A stretch of 64,000 bases of DNA from Pseudosulfitobacter pseudonitzschiae (GTDB lineage: Bacteria > Pseudomonadota > Alphaproteobacteria > Rhodobacterales > Rhodobacteraceae): the NCBI RefSeq assembly GCF_002222635.1, contig NZ_CP022418.1, positions 62,001 through 126,000 of the forward strand. The letters run 5' to 3'. Below, one piece after another: positions 1 through 9,404 of the stretch; positions within the stretch are counted from its first letter, which is position 1; each line of letters begins with the position of its first letter. Made by a program: the position numbers and the translations under genes. The notes below the pieces were generated by a model, which saw nothing but the letters and a program-made list of their open reading frames with translations, was not told the DNA's origin and did not search any database.

Positions 1-763
1 TCTGGTCGGGCATCTGTGCCCATCCTTTCGAACCAAAGGCATGGAGCCGCCAGAACGGGCCAGTGGCCATCAGGGTCGAGAGGATGCCGGTTGCACCGGA
101 GGCGAAATCGAGGTGCACGGTTGTTGTGTCATCGAGCTGGCTTGTCACGGCGAGGCGGCGACTGAGGACCGAAACGCGCGCGACCGGGCCCAAGAGTGCG
201 ATCATTGCATCCAGAACGTGGATGCCCATGGCCGCCATTCCGCCCGCCGGGTTTTCCTCGGAGGAGCCGCGCCACATATCATTGCTGTAGTCGTAGCCAA
301 ATGGTCCGCAGAAGCTGCTCTCGACGTGGAGCGGCCTGCCGATGTCGCCGCACTCCACCATCGTTGCAAGGCGCTGGAAGGCGGGCAACTGGCGGCGGTT
401 GAACCCGACGGCGAGTTGCACACCCGCCGCTTCGCAGGCATCGAAGGCCGTGGCTGCGTCGCTGACGGTGAGGGCCAGTGGCTTCTCTACGAAAACGTGC
501 CGTCCGGCGGCAGCTGCGATCCGCACCTGGGCGGCGTGCTGGCTGTGCGGGGTGGCCAGAACCACCGCGTCAACTTCTTTAAGTAGGATGTTCAGGTCAG
601 GCTGCAGGACGAGGTCATGTCGGGTGCAGAATTTGGCGGCCTTGTCGGGATTCCGGGTGGTGGCATGGGTAAAGCGAAGCGGCCCGCCGCGCGCCGCTTC
701 GACGAGGTTGCGCCCCCAGCGGCCCAGCCCGACGATGGCTGCGGTGACGGCTGCCCCGTTCAC
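1..763 (-). CDS. Gfo/Idh/MocA-family oxidoreductase (3' end outside window)
   Basis: This is the N-terminal part of an NAD(P)-dependent sugar or polyol dehydrogenase of the Gfo/Idh/MocA family; its 3' end lies left of position 1. Translation from a GTG at 763 gives a Rossmann start with GLGRWGRN, then ATPHSQHA and the family hallmark VFVEKPLAL, where Glu-Lys-Pro places the catalytic lysine. The GTG shares four bases (GTGA) with the stop of the upstream dehydrogenase gene, so the two are probably translationally coupled as the last genes of a leftward operon with a TRAP importer. The substrate cannot be told from sequence. The family call is firm; the start rests on the coupling and on the open frame. 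Confidence 0.85.
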   Translation of the reverse strand, partial: MNGAAVTAAIVGLGRWGRNLVEAARGGPLRFTHATTRNPDKAAKFCTRHDLVLQPDLNILLKEVDAVVLATPHSQHAAQVRIAAAAGRHVFVEKPLALTVSDAATAFDACEAAGVQLAVGFNRRQLPAFQRLATMVECGDIGRPLHVESSFCGPFGYDYSNDMWRGSSEENPAGGMAAMGIHVLDAMIALLGPVARVSVLSRRLAVTSQLDDTTTVHLDFASGATGILSTLMATGPFWRLHAFGSKGWAQMPDQ

Positions 764-1506
764 AGTCTCGCTCCCCCGTCGATCACGACGTGGCTGCCTG
801 TCATGTAGGCCGAGGCATCGGATGCGAGATAGACTGCCAGTTCGGCGATCTCGGCAGGCGTGCCCATCCGCCCGACAGGCTGGCACGACGAGAAGGCGGC
901 GCGCGCGGCATGCGGATCTTCCATAGCTTTGATGCGCTGTGTCATCGAGGGGGTCTCCACCCCCGACGGACAGATGGCGTTGCAGCGTATGCCCACGCTT
1001 GCATAATCCAACGCAGCTGAGCTTGTCATGCCGAGTACCGCCGCCTTGGTGGCCCCGTACGCAAAGCGCTGTGGCGCTCCGCCGATGGAGGAGATGACCG
1101 ACGCCATGTTGATGATCGCGCCGCCGCCTCCTGCTTTCATCAAGGGTACTGCGGCCTGCATCATCAAGAATACCGAGGTGACGTTTACCGAGAGCGCGCG
1201 CTCCCAGTCGGCCATAGAGCACTCTGTCAGCGTGCCGACGGTGACGATGCCCGCACAGTTGAACTGCACGTCAAGCCGGGGCAGGGCGGTGTGGAATGCC
1301 GCCACTGCCTTTGGGTCGGTGATGTCGAGGGTGTGAGGCGTGATGCCTTGGGCTTCAGCGGCCAAGCTTGCCAGCCCTAAGGCGTCGCGGTCGAGCGCGT
1401 GCACTTCGGCGCCCTCCATGGCGTAGGCTAGGGCTGTTTCGCGCCCGATGCCTGCGGCAGCGCCAGAGACAATGCAGAGCTTTCCGTCGAGACGGGAGTG
1501 AGACAT
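760..1506 (-). CDS. SDR-family NAD(P)-dependent oxidoreductase
   Basis: A classical short-chain dehydrogenase of about 248 residues. It shows the cofactor motif SGAAAGIG (residues 14-21), NCAG (83-86), a serine-rich active-site strand near 136-140 and the catalytic YGATK (Tyr150, Lys154). The C-terminal block with VETPSM and an IDGG end resembles the BDH2/DHRS6 and 2-keto-3-deoxy-L-fuconate dehydrogenase branch; that is a resemblance, not a substrate assignment. I choose the ATG at 1506 because an AGGA sits 8 bases before it; an ATG at 1515 is in frame but has no spaced ribosome site. It follows dctM by a few bases and overlaps the next dehydrogenase by four, so it belongs to the hyu/TRAP operon and probably oxidises an imported hydroxy compound or a product of it. 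Confidence 0.88.
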   Translation of the reverse strand: MSHSRLDGKLCIVSGAAAGIGRETALAYAMEGAEVHALDRDALGLASLAAEAQGITPHTLDITDPKAVAAFHTALPRLDVQFNCAGIVTVGTLTECSMADWERALSVNVTSVFLMMQAAVPLMKAGGGGAIINMASVISSIGGAPQRFAYGATKAAVLGMTSSAALDYASVGIRCNAICPSGVETPSMTQRIKAMEDPHAARAAFSSCQPVGRMGTPAEIAELAVYLASDASAYMTGSHVVIDGGARL

Positions 1507-1516
1507 CAAGGACATC

Positions 1517-2830
1517 CTATTTGGAGTAGAGCTGATCGGGCAGCCAGAGCACGATCTCTGGCCAAACGGTGATGCAGAGCACGCCCACGCACATCAACAG
1601 GAAGAAGGGCGAGGCCGCCACGATGATGCGAGTAATGCTGGTGCGGGTGAGATCTTGCAGAATGAAGAGGTTGAAGCCAATCGGTGGCGTGATCTGGGCC
1701 AGTTCGATCATCAAGATGAGGAAGATGCCGAACCAGATCGGGTCGAAGCCGGCAGCCATGATGAGCGGCAGTGTGATTGGCAAGCTCATCACTGTCATCG
1801 ACACCCCTTCGAGGAACATTCCCAGCACGATGTAGAGCAGCGTCAGCAGGGCGATCAGGGCGAAGGGGGAGAGGTCGAACTGGGAGATGGCGGCGGAGAT
1901 GTCTTGCGGAACATGCATGAAGCCCATCGCGGTGGACATGAAGGCGGCCGAGATCATGATCGCGCTGATCATGCAGCTCGTGTGCACTGAGGCAAACAGG
2001 CTTTCGCGGAAGACCTTGCGGTTCATCTGGCCGGTAACGGCGGTGTAGGCCATGGTTACGCCCACCCCGACGGCGGCGGTTTCGGACGGTGTCGCAATGC
2101 CAGAATAGATGGCCCCAAGCACCAGCGTGATGAGGAGGCCAATCGGCATCAGGTCCACGACGCCGCGCAACATGTCGCCCGCAGTCGGGCGCTCCCCTTC
2201 GGCGGGGGCGACGCTCGGAAAAAGGAGGCTGACAATCATGATATAGGTCGAGTAGAAACCAGCGATCATGATGCCCGGCAAGATACCCGCCGCGAATAGC
2301 CGCGCGATGGAGACCTCGGCGATGACGCCGTAGACGATCATGATGATCGAGGGCGGGATGAGCAGCCCGAGGCTGCCAGCGCCTGCCAGCGAGCCATAGG
2401 TCAGCGCCTTCTGGTAGCCGCGCCGCTCAAGCTCGGGAACGGTGATCTTTCCGACGGTCGCCGTGGTAGCCGCGCTGGAGCCGCAGATCGCGGCGAAGAT
2501 CGCTGAACCGGCGATGTTGGTATGCAGCAAGCGGCCCGGGAGATGGTAGGTCAGCGGCGAGAGACCACGGAATAGGCGGGTTGAGATGTCCGTTCGCAGA
2601 ATAATCTCGCCCATCCAGACGAACATGGGGATCGCCGACAGCTCCCACCCTGTGGAACTGCGGATCATGATCGGTCCGAGGATTGTACCGATCCGGGCGA
2701 GTGGCATGTCGATGAACACGGCCAGACCAACGATGCTCACCAGCAGTAGACCCGAGAAAACCCATACTCCCAGACCGAGGAAAAGGATGATGAGGCCGAG
2801 CACCCCGGCGGCGACATATAGGCTTTCCAT
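1517..2830 (-). CDS. dctM: TRAP transporter large permease subunit DctM
   Basis: The 437-residue large membrane subunit of a tripartite ATP-independent periplasmic transporter, the part that moves the substrate with a sodium gradient. It is almost entirely hydrophobic, with a dozen or so predicted membrane segments and the family features GSSAATTATVGKI near residue 115 and LIPPSIIMI near 155; the C-terminal half repeats this pattern with ITPPIGFNLF. The length is normal. The start lies three bases after the dctQ stop, and the downstream SDR gene follows at once, so dctP, dctQ, dctM and the two dehydrogenases form one transcript. Confidence 0.95.
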   Translation of the reverse strand: MESLYVAAGVLGLIILFLGLGVWVFSGLLLVSIVGLAVFIDMPLARIGTILGPIMIRSSTGWELSAIPMFVWMGEIILRTDISTRLFRGLSPLTYHLPGRLLHTNIAGSAIFAAICGSSAATTATVGKITVPELERRGYQKALTYGSLAGAGSLGLLIPPSIIMIVYGVIAEVSIARLFAAGILPGIMIAGFYSTYIMIVSLLFPSVAPAEGERPTAGDMLRGVVDLMPIGLLITLVLGAIYSGIATPSETAAVGVGVTMAYTAVTGQMNRKVFRESLFASVHTSCMISAIMISAAFMSTAMGFMHVPQDISAAISQFDLSPFALIALLTLLYIVLGMFLEGVSMTVMSLPITLPLIMAAGFDPIWFGIFLILMIELAQITPPIGFNLFILQDLTRTSITRIIVAASPFFLLMCVGVLCITVWPEIVLWLPDQLYSK

Positions 2831-2833
2831 CGG

Positions 2834-3349
2834 TCAGTCTCCTTCGACCGCGTCATCGGGCACGCCATCAAAGAGGGCGTCCAGTGCACTGGAGAAGATT
2901 TGCAGGAGCAGGAAGACCAGACCGGTGAAGATGGCGGCGTCGATATACCAGGTTGGCGTTTCCATCAGGGTCGGGCTCACCGAGCCGCGGGTGAAGTCGC
3001 GGCTGAGAATGGCCCAGATGTTATTTGCGACGAAGGCGAATATGGCGAACGTGACGGTCAAGCAGAACAGCTCCACGGTGACGGCTAATTTCGGGCCCGG
3101 CAGGGCGCGGATCAGGCTGACGCGGACGTGCTTTCGCGACTTGAGAGTGTGGGCAATCGAGAGATAGGTCATCGCACCCATCGCGTAGCCGGTGAATTCG
3201 CTCATAGAACTTGTGGAGCTGTTGAAGAAGCTGCGCAGGATGATCTCGAGGTTCACGTGGAGGACCATGTAGATCAGTAGCCCGGCGGAAACCCAGATCC
3301 CGACGTTCGAACAGCATTCCGATAGAGCAGTAACGCCGCGTCTAACCAT
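2834..3349 (-). CDS. dctQ: TRAP transporter small permease subunit DctQ
   Basis: The small, four-helix membrane subunit of the same TRAP transporter, about 171 residues. The family pattern is visible as EFTGYAMGAMTYLSIAHTLKSRKHVRV in pieces: a glycine/alanine helix followed by the basic KSRKHVR loop. I place the start at the ATG at 3349, where GGAG lies 8 bases upstream; the open frame extends further to 3412, but that part overlaps the intergenic hairpin and lacks a good ribosome site. It stands between dctP and dctM in the usual P-Q-M order. Confidence 0.9.
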   Translation of the reverse strand: MVRRGVTALSECCSNVGIWVSAGLLIYMVLHVNLEIILRSFFNSSTSSMSEFTGYAMGAMTYLSIAHTLKSRKHVRVSLIRALPGPKLAVTVELFCLTVTFAIFAFVANNIWAILSRDFTRGSVSPTLMETPTWYIDAAIFTGLVFLLLQIFSSALDALFDGVPDDAVEGD

Positions 3350-3380
3350 GCAAGTCACTCCTTTTCCCTCGTGAATGGAA

Positions 3381-3400
3381 AGGGCACCCAAAGGTGCCCT
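3381..3400 (-). promoter_or_regulatory. Intergenic hairpin between dctP and dctQ
   Basis: A perfect 8-bp stem (AGGGCACC and GGTGCCCT, loop CAAA) begins 9 bases after the dctP stop. It is flanked by a further GAATG/CATTC pair. No long U run follows on the minus strand, so it more likely protects the dctP message or partly attenuates dctQM than ends the operon. This is inferred from position. Confidence 0.6.
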
Positions 3401-3408
3401 CATTCGGT

Positions 3409-4407
3409 TCACTTGCCTTGCTTGCGGCGATACTCGTCGAGCAGGGCCTGGCCGGTTTCACCGGTCTTTTCGAGCCAGCCAGTATAGACAGCTTCGCCAG
3501 CCTCAACGAGCGCCGCGCGGAATTCAGGCGAGACGCTCTCGGTGATCTCGACACCGTTGGCCCGCATGTCCTCAAAGTTCTTCTCCACGCGCTTCCCGAG
3601 TTCGGCCCAGGCGACGTCGCTGGCGATCTGTGCGGCTTCCATCACGATCTGCTTCTGCTCATCGGTGAGGCTATCATAGACGTCCTTGTTCATGTGGGTC
3701 ATGTTCAGCGCCATCGAGTAGTTCACCGCGGTGAAATTGCTCAAGAATTCCCAGAACTTGACGCTCACGCCGCCGTCGGCCGAGGTGAGAACGGCGTTGA
3801 TCGCGCCGGAGGCGAGCTGCGGCACGGTGTCGGCCCAGCTGATCTGCACCGCATTAGCGCCGGCGTTGCTCATGGTTTGCACGCCGCTCGGATCCCATGC
3901 GCGGATCTTGAGCGCGGCCAGTTCTTCCTGCGTGGTGATCGGGTTGTTGGCCCAGATACCCGACGGCGGCCAGGGTGTGGCCCAGAGCAGCACCTGGTTG
4001 TGCTTTTCGAAGACCGCTTCGTATTCGGGTCGTGCCACCTCGAAGAGCAGCTTGGCGTCGGCATCGGAACCGGCGATGAAGGGCAGGGAGGAAAGTAGGA
4101 AGATCGGCTCGATCCCGGCGACAGCGCCCATCACGGTATCGGCTATCTGGATGGCACCATCGCCGACCGCGTCGAACTGATCGACCGACTTGTAGCCGAT
4201 CGAACCGTCGTAATGCGCGGTGATCTTGATCGTACCACCCGAAAGCTCGTCGACGGCCTTGATGAAGGCTTCGTCGCCCACACCCATGATAGAGGACTGG
4301 CCGTATTCATTGGCCAGATCCCACGAAATCTCCTGCGCACTGGCTGGCAGTGCCGGTGCGCAGGCGAGCACTGTGGCGAGCAGGAACGCTGTTGCCTTCA
4401 TATTCAT
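3409..4407 (-). CDS. dctP: TRAP transporter substrate-binding protein DctP
   Basis: The 332-residue periplasmic solute receptor of the transporter. The first 24 residues are a Sec signal peptide ending PASA-QE. The mature part has the DctP fold features: the GGTIKITAHYDGSIG strand, a central segment containing KIRAWDPSG whose arginine usually binds the carboxylate of the ligand, and AINAVLTSADGG. It therefore probably binds an organic acid, although the ligand is unknown. The ATG at 4407 has GGAG 8 bases upstream. hyuB ends 47 bases upstream and dctQ follows after a hairpin, so the importer is in the same leftward operon as the hydantoinase-type hydrolase and probably supplies its substrate. 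Confidence 0.93.
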   Translation of the reverse strand: MNMKATAFLLATVLACAPALPASAQEISWDLANEYGQSSIMGVGDEAFIKAVDELSGGTIKITAHYDGSIGYKSVDQFDAVGDGAIQIADTVMGAVAGIEPIFLLSSLPFIAGSDADAKLLFEVARPEYEAVFEKHNQVLLWATPWPPSGIWANNPITTQEELAALKIRAWDPSGVQTMSNAGANAVQISWADTVPQLASGAINAVLTSADGGVSVKFWEFLSNFTAVNYSMALNMTHMNKDVYDSLTDEQKQIVMEAAQIASDVAWAELGKRVEKNFEDMRANGVEITESVSPEFRAALVEAGEAVYTGWLEKTGETGQALLDEYRRKQGK

Positions 4408-4454
4408 AGTTTACTCTCCATTTTGTTGGTTGGGTTATTGGTCGTTGCGCGGGG

Positions 4455-6143
4455 TTAGGGGTAGTTTCGTTTGATGAAGCCTTCCGTGAACTTTCCGGAC
4501 AACTGGTCTTCCTCAAGCGCAGCGGCGCTGCGTTCTGCGGGCGGGCCGTACCCGCCTGCACCGGGGGTCTCGATGACCACGCGGGAGGCGGGGGTGAGCT
4601 TGATCCCGGAGGCTTTGGGCGGCAGCGCACGGGGTTGGTCACCCTCGGTTTCGATGGCAAAGGAGCCGGTGCCGCCGGGCTGGCCGCCGAACACGCCCCA
4701 GGGCGCGTTGCGGAACCGCTCGCCGACACCGTTGAACTCGCAGATATGTCCCACGGGCCGCAGGATGCGCCGGATGCCCATGCCGCCCCGGTGCCGTCCG
4801 GCGCCGCCGCTGTCTTCTACCAGCGCGTAGCCTTCGACGCGCAGCGGATATTCCTGCTCGATGGCTTCGACCGGCAGGTTGGAGGTGTTGGTGATGTTCA
4901 CTTGCACCCCGTCTTTGCCGTCGTGGGTCGCCCGCGCGCCCATGCCGCCGCCCAGGGTTTCGAGGTAAACGTATTGCTTGCCGTTGCGCGGGTCGATCCC
5001 GGCGAAGACGGCGGAGGTGTTGGCGCCGTTTGTGGCGCCGATCACACGGTCGGGTAGAGCCTCGGCAAGTGCGCCGATCACCACGTCGACGATGCGTTGG
5101 CAGGTGTTGGCCCGCATGGCGACGGCGGCCGGAAAGACGCAGTTGACGAGCGTGCCCTCAGGCGCGGTGATCTCGATGGCGTCGAAGATGCCGTGGTTGT
5201 TGGGGACCTCAGGGTCGAGCAGCGCCTTGAGCGCAAAGCAGACTGCCGACTGGGTGGCGTTGAAGGTGCAATTGAAGTTGCCGACCATCTGCGGATCGGT
5301 GCCGGTGAAGTCGAAGGCAATTGCCTCGCCCGCCTTGCGGATCACCAGGTTGATAAGGATGTCCTCGGTGCCCGCCCCGTCGTCGTCCATGACATCGGAG
5401 AAGGCATATTGGCCGTCAGGCAGCGTTGCGATGGCCGCCTGCATCCGCATCCGCGTGCGCTCGATGATGTTGTCAAAGGTGCGGCTGAGGGCCGGAGCGC
5501 CGATGTTGGACATGATCTCCTCCACCCGGCGGCGGCCAAGGTGGGCGGCGGCGATCTGGGCGTTGAGATCGCCCAGCCGCTCTTCAGGTAGGCGCATGTT
5601 GAGCAGCAGGAGGCGCTGCATGTCCTCTACCAACTCGCCGCGGCGGTAGAGCCGGACGATGGGGATGCGCAAGCCTTCCTTGTAGATCTCGTCAAGCCCG
5701 CCCGTCATGGATCCGACCGCCGCTCCGCCGACGTCGGCGTGGTGAACGATGTTGGCGACGAAGCCGATGACGGTTTCGCCGTCGAAGATCGGTGCGGCGA
5801 GGTTGATGTCGGGCAGGTGGGTGCCACCGGCGACATGAGGATCGTTTCCGATGAAGATGTCGCCCGGCGCAAGCGTGTCGCCGTACTGGTCGAGGATGTA
5901 GGTCATCAGCCCGGCCATCGAGGCGAGGTGGATCGGCAGAGCATTCTCGGCCTGCACCACCAGCCGCCCGGACGCGTCGGCGATGGCGGTGGAGTGATCG
6001 TGCCGCTCCTTGATGTTGGTGGAGAAGGCACTGCGCATGATCGTCAGGAAGCATTCGTCGGCGACCGACTTCAGGCCGTTCCAGGTGATCTCCAGCTCAA
6101 TCGGGTCGATCTCGGGTGCGGGGTAATCGATGTCATCAGGCAT
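4455..6143 (-). CDS. hyuB: Hydantoinase B / oxoprolinase family protein
   Basis: About 562 residues, the beta subunit of an ATP-dependent N-methylhydantoinase or 5-oxoprolinase-type enzyme that opens a cyclic amide together with HyuA. Family features seen include IKERHDHSTAI near residue 45, DIFIGNDPHVAGGTHLPDI near 100, HHADVGG near 135 and the C-terminal GGQPGGTG and GAGGYG. I choose the ATG at 6143, preceded by GGAG at 8 bases and overlapping the hyuA stop by eight bases; a TTG two codons earlier is less likely. The tight overlap with hyuA and the following TRAP genes show one operon. The exact cyclic substrate (hydantoin, N-methylhydantoin, oxoproline or acetophenone-like carboxylation) cannot be decided by sequence alone. 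Confidence 0.92.
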   Translation of the reverse strand: MPDDIDYPAPEIDPIELEITWNGLKSVADECFLTIMRSAFSTNIKERHDHSTAIADASGRLVVQAENALPIHLASMAGLMTYILDQYGDTLAPGDIFIGNDPHVAGGTHLPDINLAAPIFDGETVIGFVANIVHHADVGGAAVGSMTGGLDEIYKEGLRIPIVRLYRRGELVEDMQRLLLLNMRLPEERLGDLNAQIAAAHLGRRRVEEIMSNIGAPALSRTFDNIIERTRMRMQAAIATLPDGQYAFSDVMDDDGAGTEDILINLVIRKAGEAIAFDFTGTDPQMVGNFNCTFNATQSAVCFALKALLDPEVPNNHGIFDAIEITAPEGTLVNCVFPAAVAMRANTCQRIVDVVIGALAEALPDRVIGATNGANTSAVFAGIDPRNGKQYVYLETLGGGMGARATHDGKDGVQVNITNTSNLPVEAIEQEYPLRVEGYALVEDSGGAGRHRGGMGIRRILRPVGHICEFNGVGERFRNAPWGVFGGQPGGTGSFAIETEGDQPRALPPKASGIKLTPASRVVIETPGAGGYGPPAERSAAALEEDQLSGKFTEGFIKRNYP

Positions 6144-8190
6144 TGCCAAGCTCCATCAGCAGGTTGAGCGCCTTGTCGACCGTCACCGCGGCCCCGGGGG
6201 GCACCACTGTCGTCGAGTCGAGCTGGGTGATGATTGCGGGGCCATCGAGCCGGGTGCCGATGGGCAGGGTGGTGCGGTCGTAGATCGGCGTTTCGACCGG
6301 CGCTGCCTCCTCAAACCAGACCTGGGTGCGCTCGATCGGTGCGCCCAGGTTGGCAGGTCCGGCCAGGTCGGTGGCGCCTTGCACGAGTCGGGCGACACCC
6401 TTGGCGCGGATGTTGACGATCTCGATGGGCGCGTCGGGGTCGGCGTGGCCGTAGGCGCGCATGTGCTCGGCGAGGAAGGCTGCCTTGAGGGTCTCCACAT
6501 TGCCCGGCTCTTTGGAGACCTCGACCGGCAGTTCGTAGTTCTGGCCGACGTAGCGCATGTCGAACGACAGGACGACGCGGCCCTCCTCGGCACCTTCGGC
6601 CTCAGTGTCCAGCCAGAAGCGTGCGTCCTGCGAGAGCTGCTCGACCACCTGTCGAATGCCGGAAACATCCCCGTCCAGCCGGGTACGAAGGGTGGCCACG
6701 AAGTTTTCCTGAAGCTCGGCCTCCAGGAGCCCGTCGGCGCAGAGAATGCCGGGTGCGCGGGGCACCAGGATGCGACGGATGCCGAGAGATTTGGCCACGT
6801 CGGCAGCGTGCAGCCCGCCCGCACCGCCGAAGGGCATGAGCGCGAATTCGCGGGGATCATGCCCCTTTTCGGTTGAGACGGCGCGGATGGCGCGGGTCAT
6901 GTTGGAGGTAGCGATCCCGGCGATGCCGAGCGCGGCCTTGACCGGGGAGACCCCGAGCTTGGCGGCAATCTCGGTGATGACCGCCTCGGCCTTCGCCGGG
7001 TCGATGGTGAGGCCACCACCGGCAAGCGACAGCGGCAGGCGGCCGAGGTAGACGTTGGCATCGGTAACGGTCGGTTCGGTGCCGCCTTTGCTGTAACAGG
7101 CCGGGCCGGGCACGGCGCCCGCGCTCTCCGGCCCCACGCGCATCAGCCCGTCCGGGGCTACCTGCGCGATGGAACCGCCGCCCGCGCCGACGGTGTGGAT
7201 GTCGACCATGGGCAGGCGGATGCGAAAGCCCGCGATTTCCCGGACATGGGCGATTTCCGTCTTGCCATCGCGGATGAGGCAAACGTCGGTTGAGGTGCCG
7301 CCAATATCCAGCGTGATGATGTTTCCGATACCGGAGGCCGCGCCTGCGGCAGTAGCCCCAACGGCGCCCGCGGCGGGGCCGGAGAGGGCGGTGCGCACCG
7401 GAAATTGCGCCGCCTTATCGACCGACATCAGCCCGCCGGAAGACTGGAAGATGCCGAAGCGCGCCCGCGGCGCGGCGCGGCCAACGGCGGCCTGAAGCCG
7501 GTCCATGTAGCGGCTGACCTCGGGCTGAAGGAAGGCGTTAATAAGGGCGGTGCTGAAGCGCTCATACTCCCGAAACTCTGGTTGTACCTCGGAAGAGACG
7601 GAGACGTAGAGGTCTGGCAGGGCCTGTTTGACGGCGCTTGCAATGCGCTGCTCATGATCGGGGTTGGCGAAGGAAAAGAGCAGGCAAATAGCGAGGCTCT
7701 GGATGTCGGGCAGTTCCGACAGTTCGTCCATGAGCCGCTCGATGGACGCGTCAGTGAGCTGGGTGAGCACTAAGCCATCGGGGCCGATGCGCTCCTCGAT
7801 TTCGAGGCGCGACTGACGATCGGCGAGCGGTGGCGGGGCGTCGGCCTGGAGGTCGTAGATCGAGGGGCGCACCTGGCGGCCGATCTCCAGCAGGTCGCGG
7901 AAACCACGCGTCGTGACCACCCCGACCTTGGCGCCCTTGCGCTGGAGCAGGGCATTGGTTGCGACGGTTGTGCCATGGGCAAAGCGGCTCACGTCATCGC
8001 CCGAGATCCCGATCTTTTCCTGCAATTCGCGGAAGCCTTCGAGGATTGCCTCAGAAGGGTCATGCGGGGTGGACGGCCGTTTGTGGACGGCAAATGCGCC
8101 TGTGGCGGTGTTGCGGGCCGCGAAGTCAGTGAACGTCCCCCCGACATCGACCCCGATGATCCAGCCGCCCTTCGTTTCTTGATCAAACAT
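6136..8190 (-). CDS. hyuA: Hydantoinase A / oxoprolinase family protein
   Basis: The 684-residue alpha subunit with an actin-like ATPase fold. The phosphate-1 loop IGVDVGGTFTDF is at about residues 12-23, a second ATPase strand LDIGGTSTDVCL lies near 295, and GAGGGSIA and the domain end with a GATNxA-like HGTTVATNAL (near 70) fit the family. HyuA proteins hydrolyse ATP to activate the cyclic amide, which HyuB then opens. It is the first gene of the leftward operon; 245 bases separate it from the LysR gene upstream, room for a promoter. Sarcosine oxidase genes nearby make N-methylhydantoin, an intermediate of creatinine breakdown, a reasonable candidate substrate, but that is inference. Confidence 0.93.
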   Translation of the reverse strand: MFDQETKGGWIIGVDVGGTFTDFAARNTATGAFAVHKRPSTPHDPSEAILEGFRELQEKIGISGDDVSRFAHGTTVATNALLQRKGAKVGVVTTRGFRDLLEIGRQVRPSIYDLQADAPPPLADRQSRLEIEERIGPDGLVLTQLTDASIERLMDELSELPDIQSLAICLLFSFANPDHEQRIASAVKQALPDLYVSVSSEVQPEFREYERFSTALINAFLQPEVSRYMDRLQAAVGRAAPRARFGIFQSSGGLMSVDKAAQFPVRTALSGPAAGAVGATAAGAASGIGNIITLDIGGTSTDVCLIRDGKTEIAHVREIAGFRIRLPMVDIHTVGAGGGSIAQVAPDGLMRVGPESAGAVPGPACYSKGGTEPTVTDANVYLGRLPLSLAGGGLTIDPAKAEAVITEIAAKLGVSPVKAALGIAGIATSNMTRAIRAVSTEKGHDPREFALMPFGGAGGLHAADVAKSLGIRRILVPRAPGILCADGLLEAELQENFVATLRTRLDGDVSGIRQVVEQLSQDARFWLDTEAEGAEEGRVVLSFDMRYVGQNYELPVEVSKEPGNVETLKAAFLAEHMRAYGHADPDAPIEIVNIRAKGVARLVQGATDLAGPANLGAPIERTQVWFEEAAPVETPIYDRTTLPIGTRLDGPAIITQLDSTTVVPPGAAVTVDKALNLLMELGNA

Positions 8191-8435
8191 GCGCCGAAAA
8201 CTCTCTGGTTCTTGTTTCGAGTTTCAGCATCCAGTTTGGATACATAAAAGCAAGGGGCTTGTCGGAAATTCTAACTGACGTCGACCAAGCGCTTGAAAAT
8301 CAGGCAAACTCGGTGGGATGTTCCGGGAAGATGCTGTGGGAAACAACACCGGTGAATCGGGACGCGGGGGGTGCATCGTGCCAGAAATGGACGCAGCGGG
8401 AGGCGTCGAGGTCGGCCGATTCGTCGGCTCGAGGG

Positions 8436-9284
8436 TCAGCGCCCGGAGCTGGATAGGCGTGCCGTCAGCCAGTCGGTGAAATATGTGGCGGCGCTACTGG
8501 TACGCCGCGCTGGATTACGCTGGAGCATCAACACATGGCCGAGGTCGACCGGAGCGGAGGCCGCCAGTTCATCCGCCGCGACAAGAGAGTGTGTGTAGGG
8601 CGCATAAACGACCGCGTGGCCAAGGCCCTGACTGGCGAGATGCATGGCGGTATCCGCGGTGTCGACGCGGCAGGGCGGCAGGGCGGTGGTCGGGGCATCC
8701 TCGGCGGCGGCGCGCCAGAGATCCCAAAGAGGAAACTTGCCCTGCACCTCGATCCGCCGCGGTGCGGGTGTGGCGCGCGTCGTCGCGACGCGCACTACAG
8801 GTGCAGGCGCTAGCCGGATGGCGTCTCTGGGCAGCAGGGCGTCTTCTGCAAAGCCTATGGACAGGTCGGCGAGGTCGAGGTTGGGGTCGGTCCAGATTGA
8901 GCTGTTCAGGCGCAGTCCGATGTCGGGGTGCGCGGCGGTGAACGCGGGCAGAAGCGGTGTGAGCCAGCGATTGAGAAAGGAAATCGGCGCCGAGACCGTC
9001 ACCGCCTGCTCGGGCTTGCGCCCCGTCAGCCCGCGGGTGGCAGCGTCCATCACGTCGAGCGCTTGGGTAATGCCGGGCAGGTAGGCTGCCCCGGCGGAAC
9101 TGAGCTCGAGCCCGTTGGCCTTGCGATGAAAGAGCGGCCGCCCGAAGTGCTGTTCGAGCCCCCGAATCCGTTGGGAGATCGCCGCCTGGGTACAGTTCAA
9201 TTCTTCGCTGGCGCGGGTGAAGTTTAGGTGTCGAGCGGCGGCCTCAAAGGCTTGCAGATAGGTCAGGTGAGGAAGGTCGCGCAT
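8436..9284 (-). CDS. LysR-family transcriptional regulator (GcvA-like)
   Basis: A 282-residue LysR regulator. The N-terminal winged helix (about residues 3-62) contains LNFTRASEELNCTQAAISQRIRGLE in pieces, with the recognition helix TQAAISQRI, followed by the LFHRKANGLELSSAGAAYL linker helix. The C-terminal ligand domain follows the GcvA subgroup, with a WLTPLLPAF strand. Proteins of this subgroup often sense glycine, sarcosine or related amines. It is divergent from soxB with 120 bases between and lies upstream of hyuA in the same direction, so it probably controls soxBDAG and perhaps the hyu operon. The ligand is unknown. Confidence 0.92.
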   Translation of the reverse strand: MRDLPHLTYLQAFEAAARHLNFTRASEELNCTQAAISQRIRGLEQHFGRPLFHRKANGLELSSAGAAYLPGITQALDVMDAATRGLTGRKPEQAVTVSAPISFLNRWLTPLLPAFTAAHPDIGLRLNSSIWTDPNLDLADLSIGFAEDALLPRDAIRLAPAPVVRVATTRATPAPRRIEVQGKFPLWDLWRAAAEDAPTTALPPCRVDTADTAMHLASQGLGHAVVYAPYTHSLVAADELAASAPVDLGHVLMLQRNPARRTSSAATYFTDWLTARLSSSGR

Positions 9285-9404
9285 GGGATGCTCTTCGCTT
9301 GGATTTTGGAGGCATAACAGAACTGGTGCCTGACGGCAAAGATTGCTTTCTTGCGATATCGGGCGGGCTGGAGCTTCCTATGAGCTAACACAAGGAGCCA
9401 GCCA
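9285..9404. promoter_or_regulatory. Divergent promoter region between lysR and soxB
   Basis: The 120-bp gap between the outward-facing lysR and soxB genes must hold both promoters and, by LysR convention, the operator. I could not pick out one convincing T-N11-A operator. AGGAG for soxB is at its right end, 7-9 bases before the ATG at 9405. Confidence 0.45.
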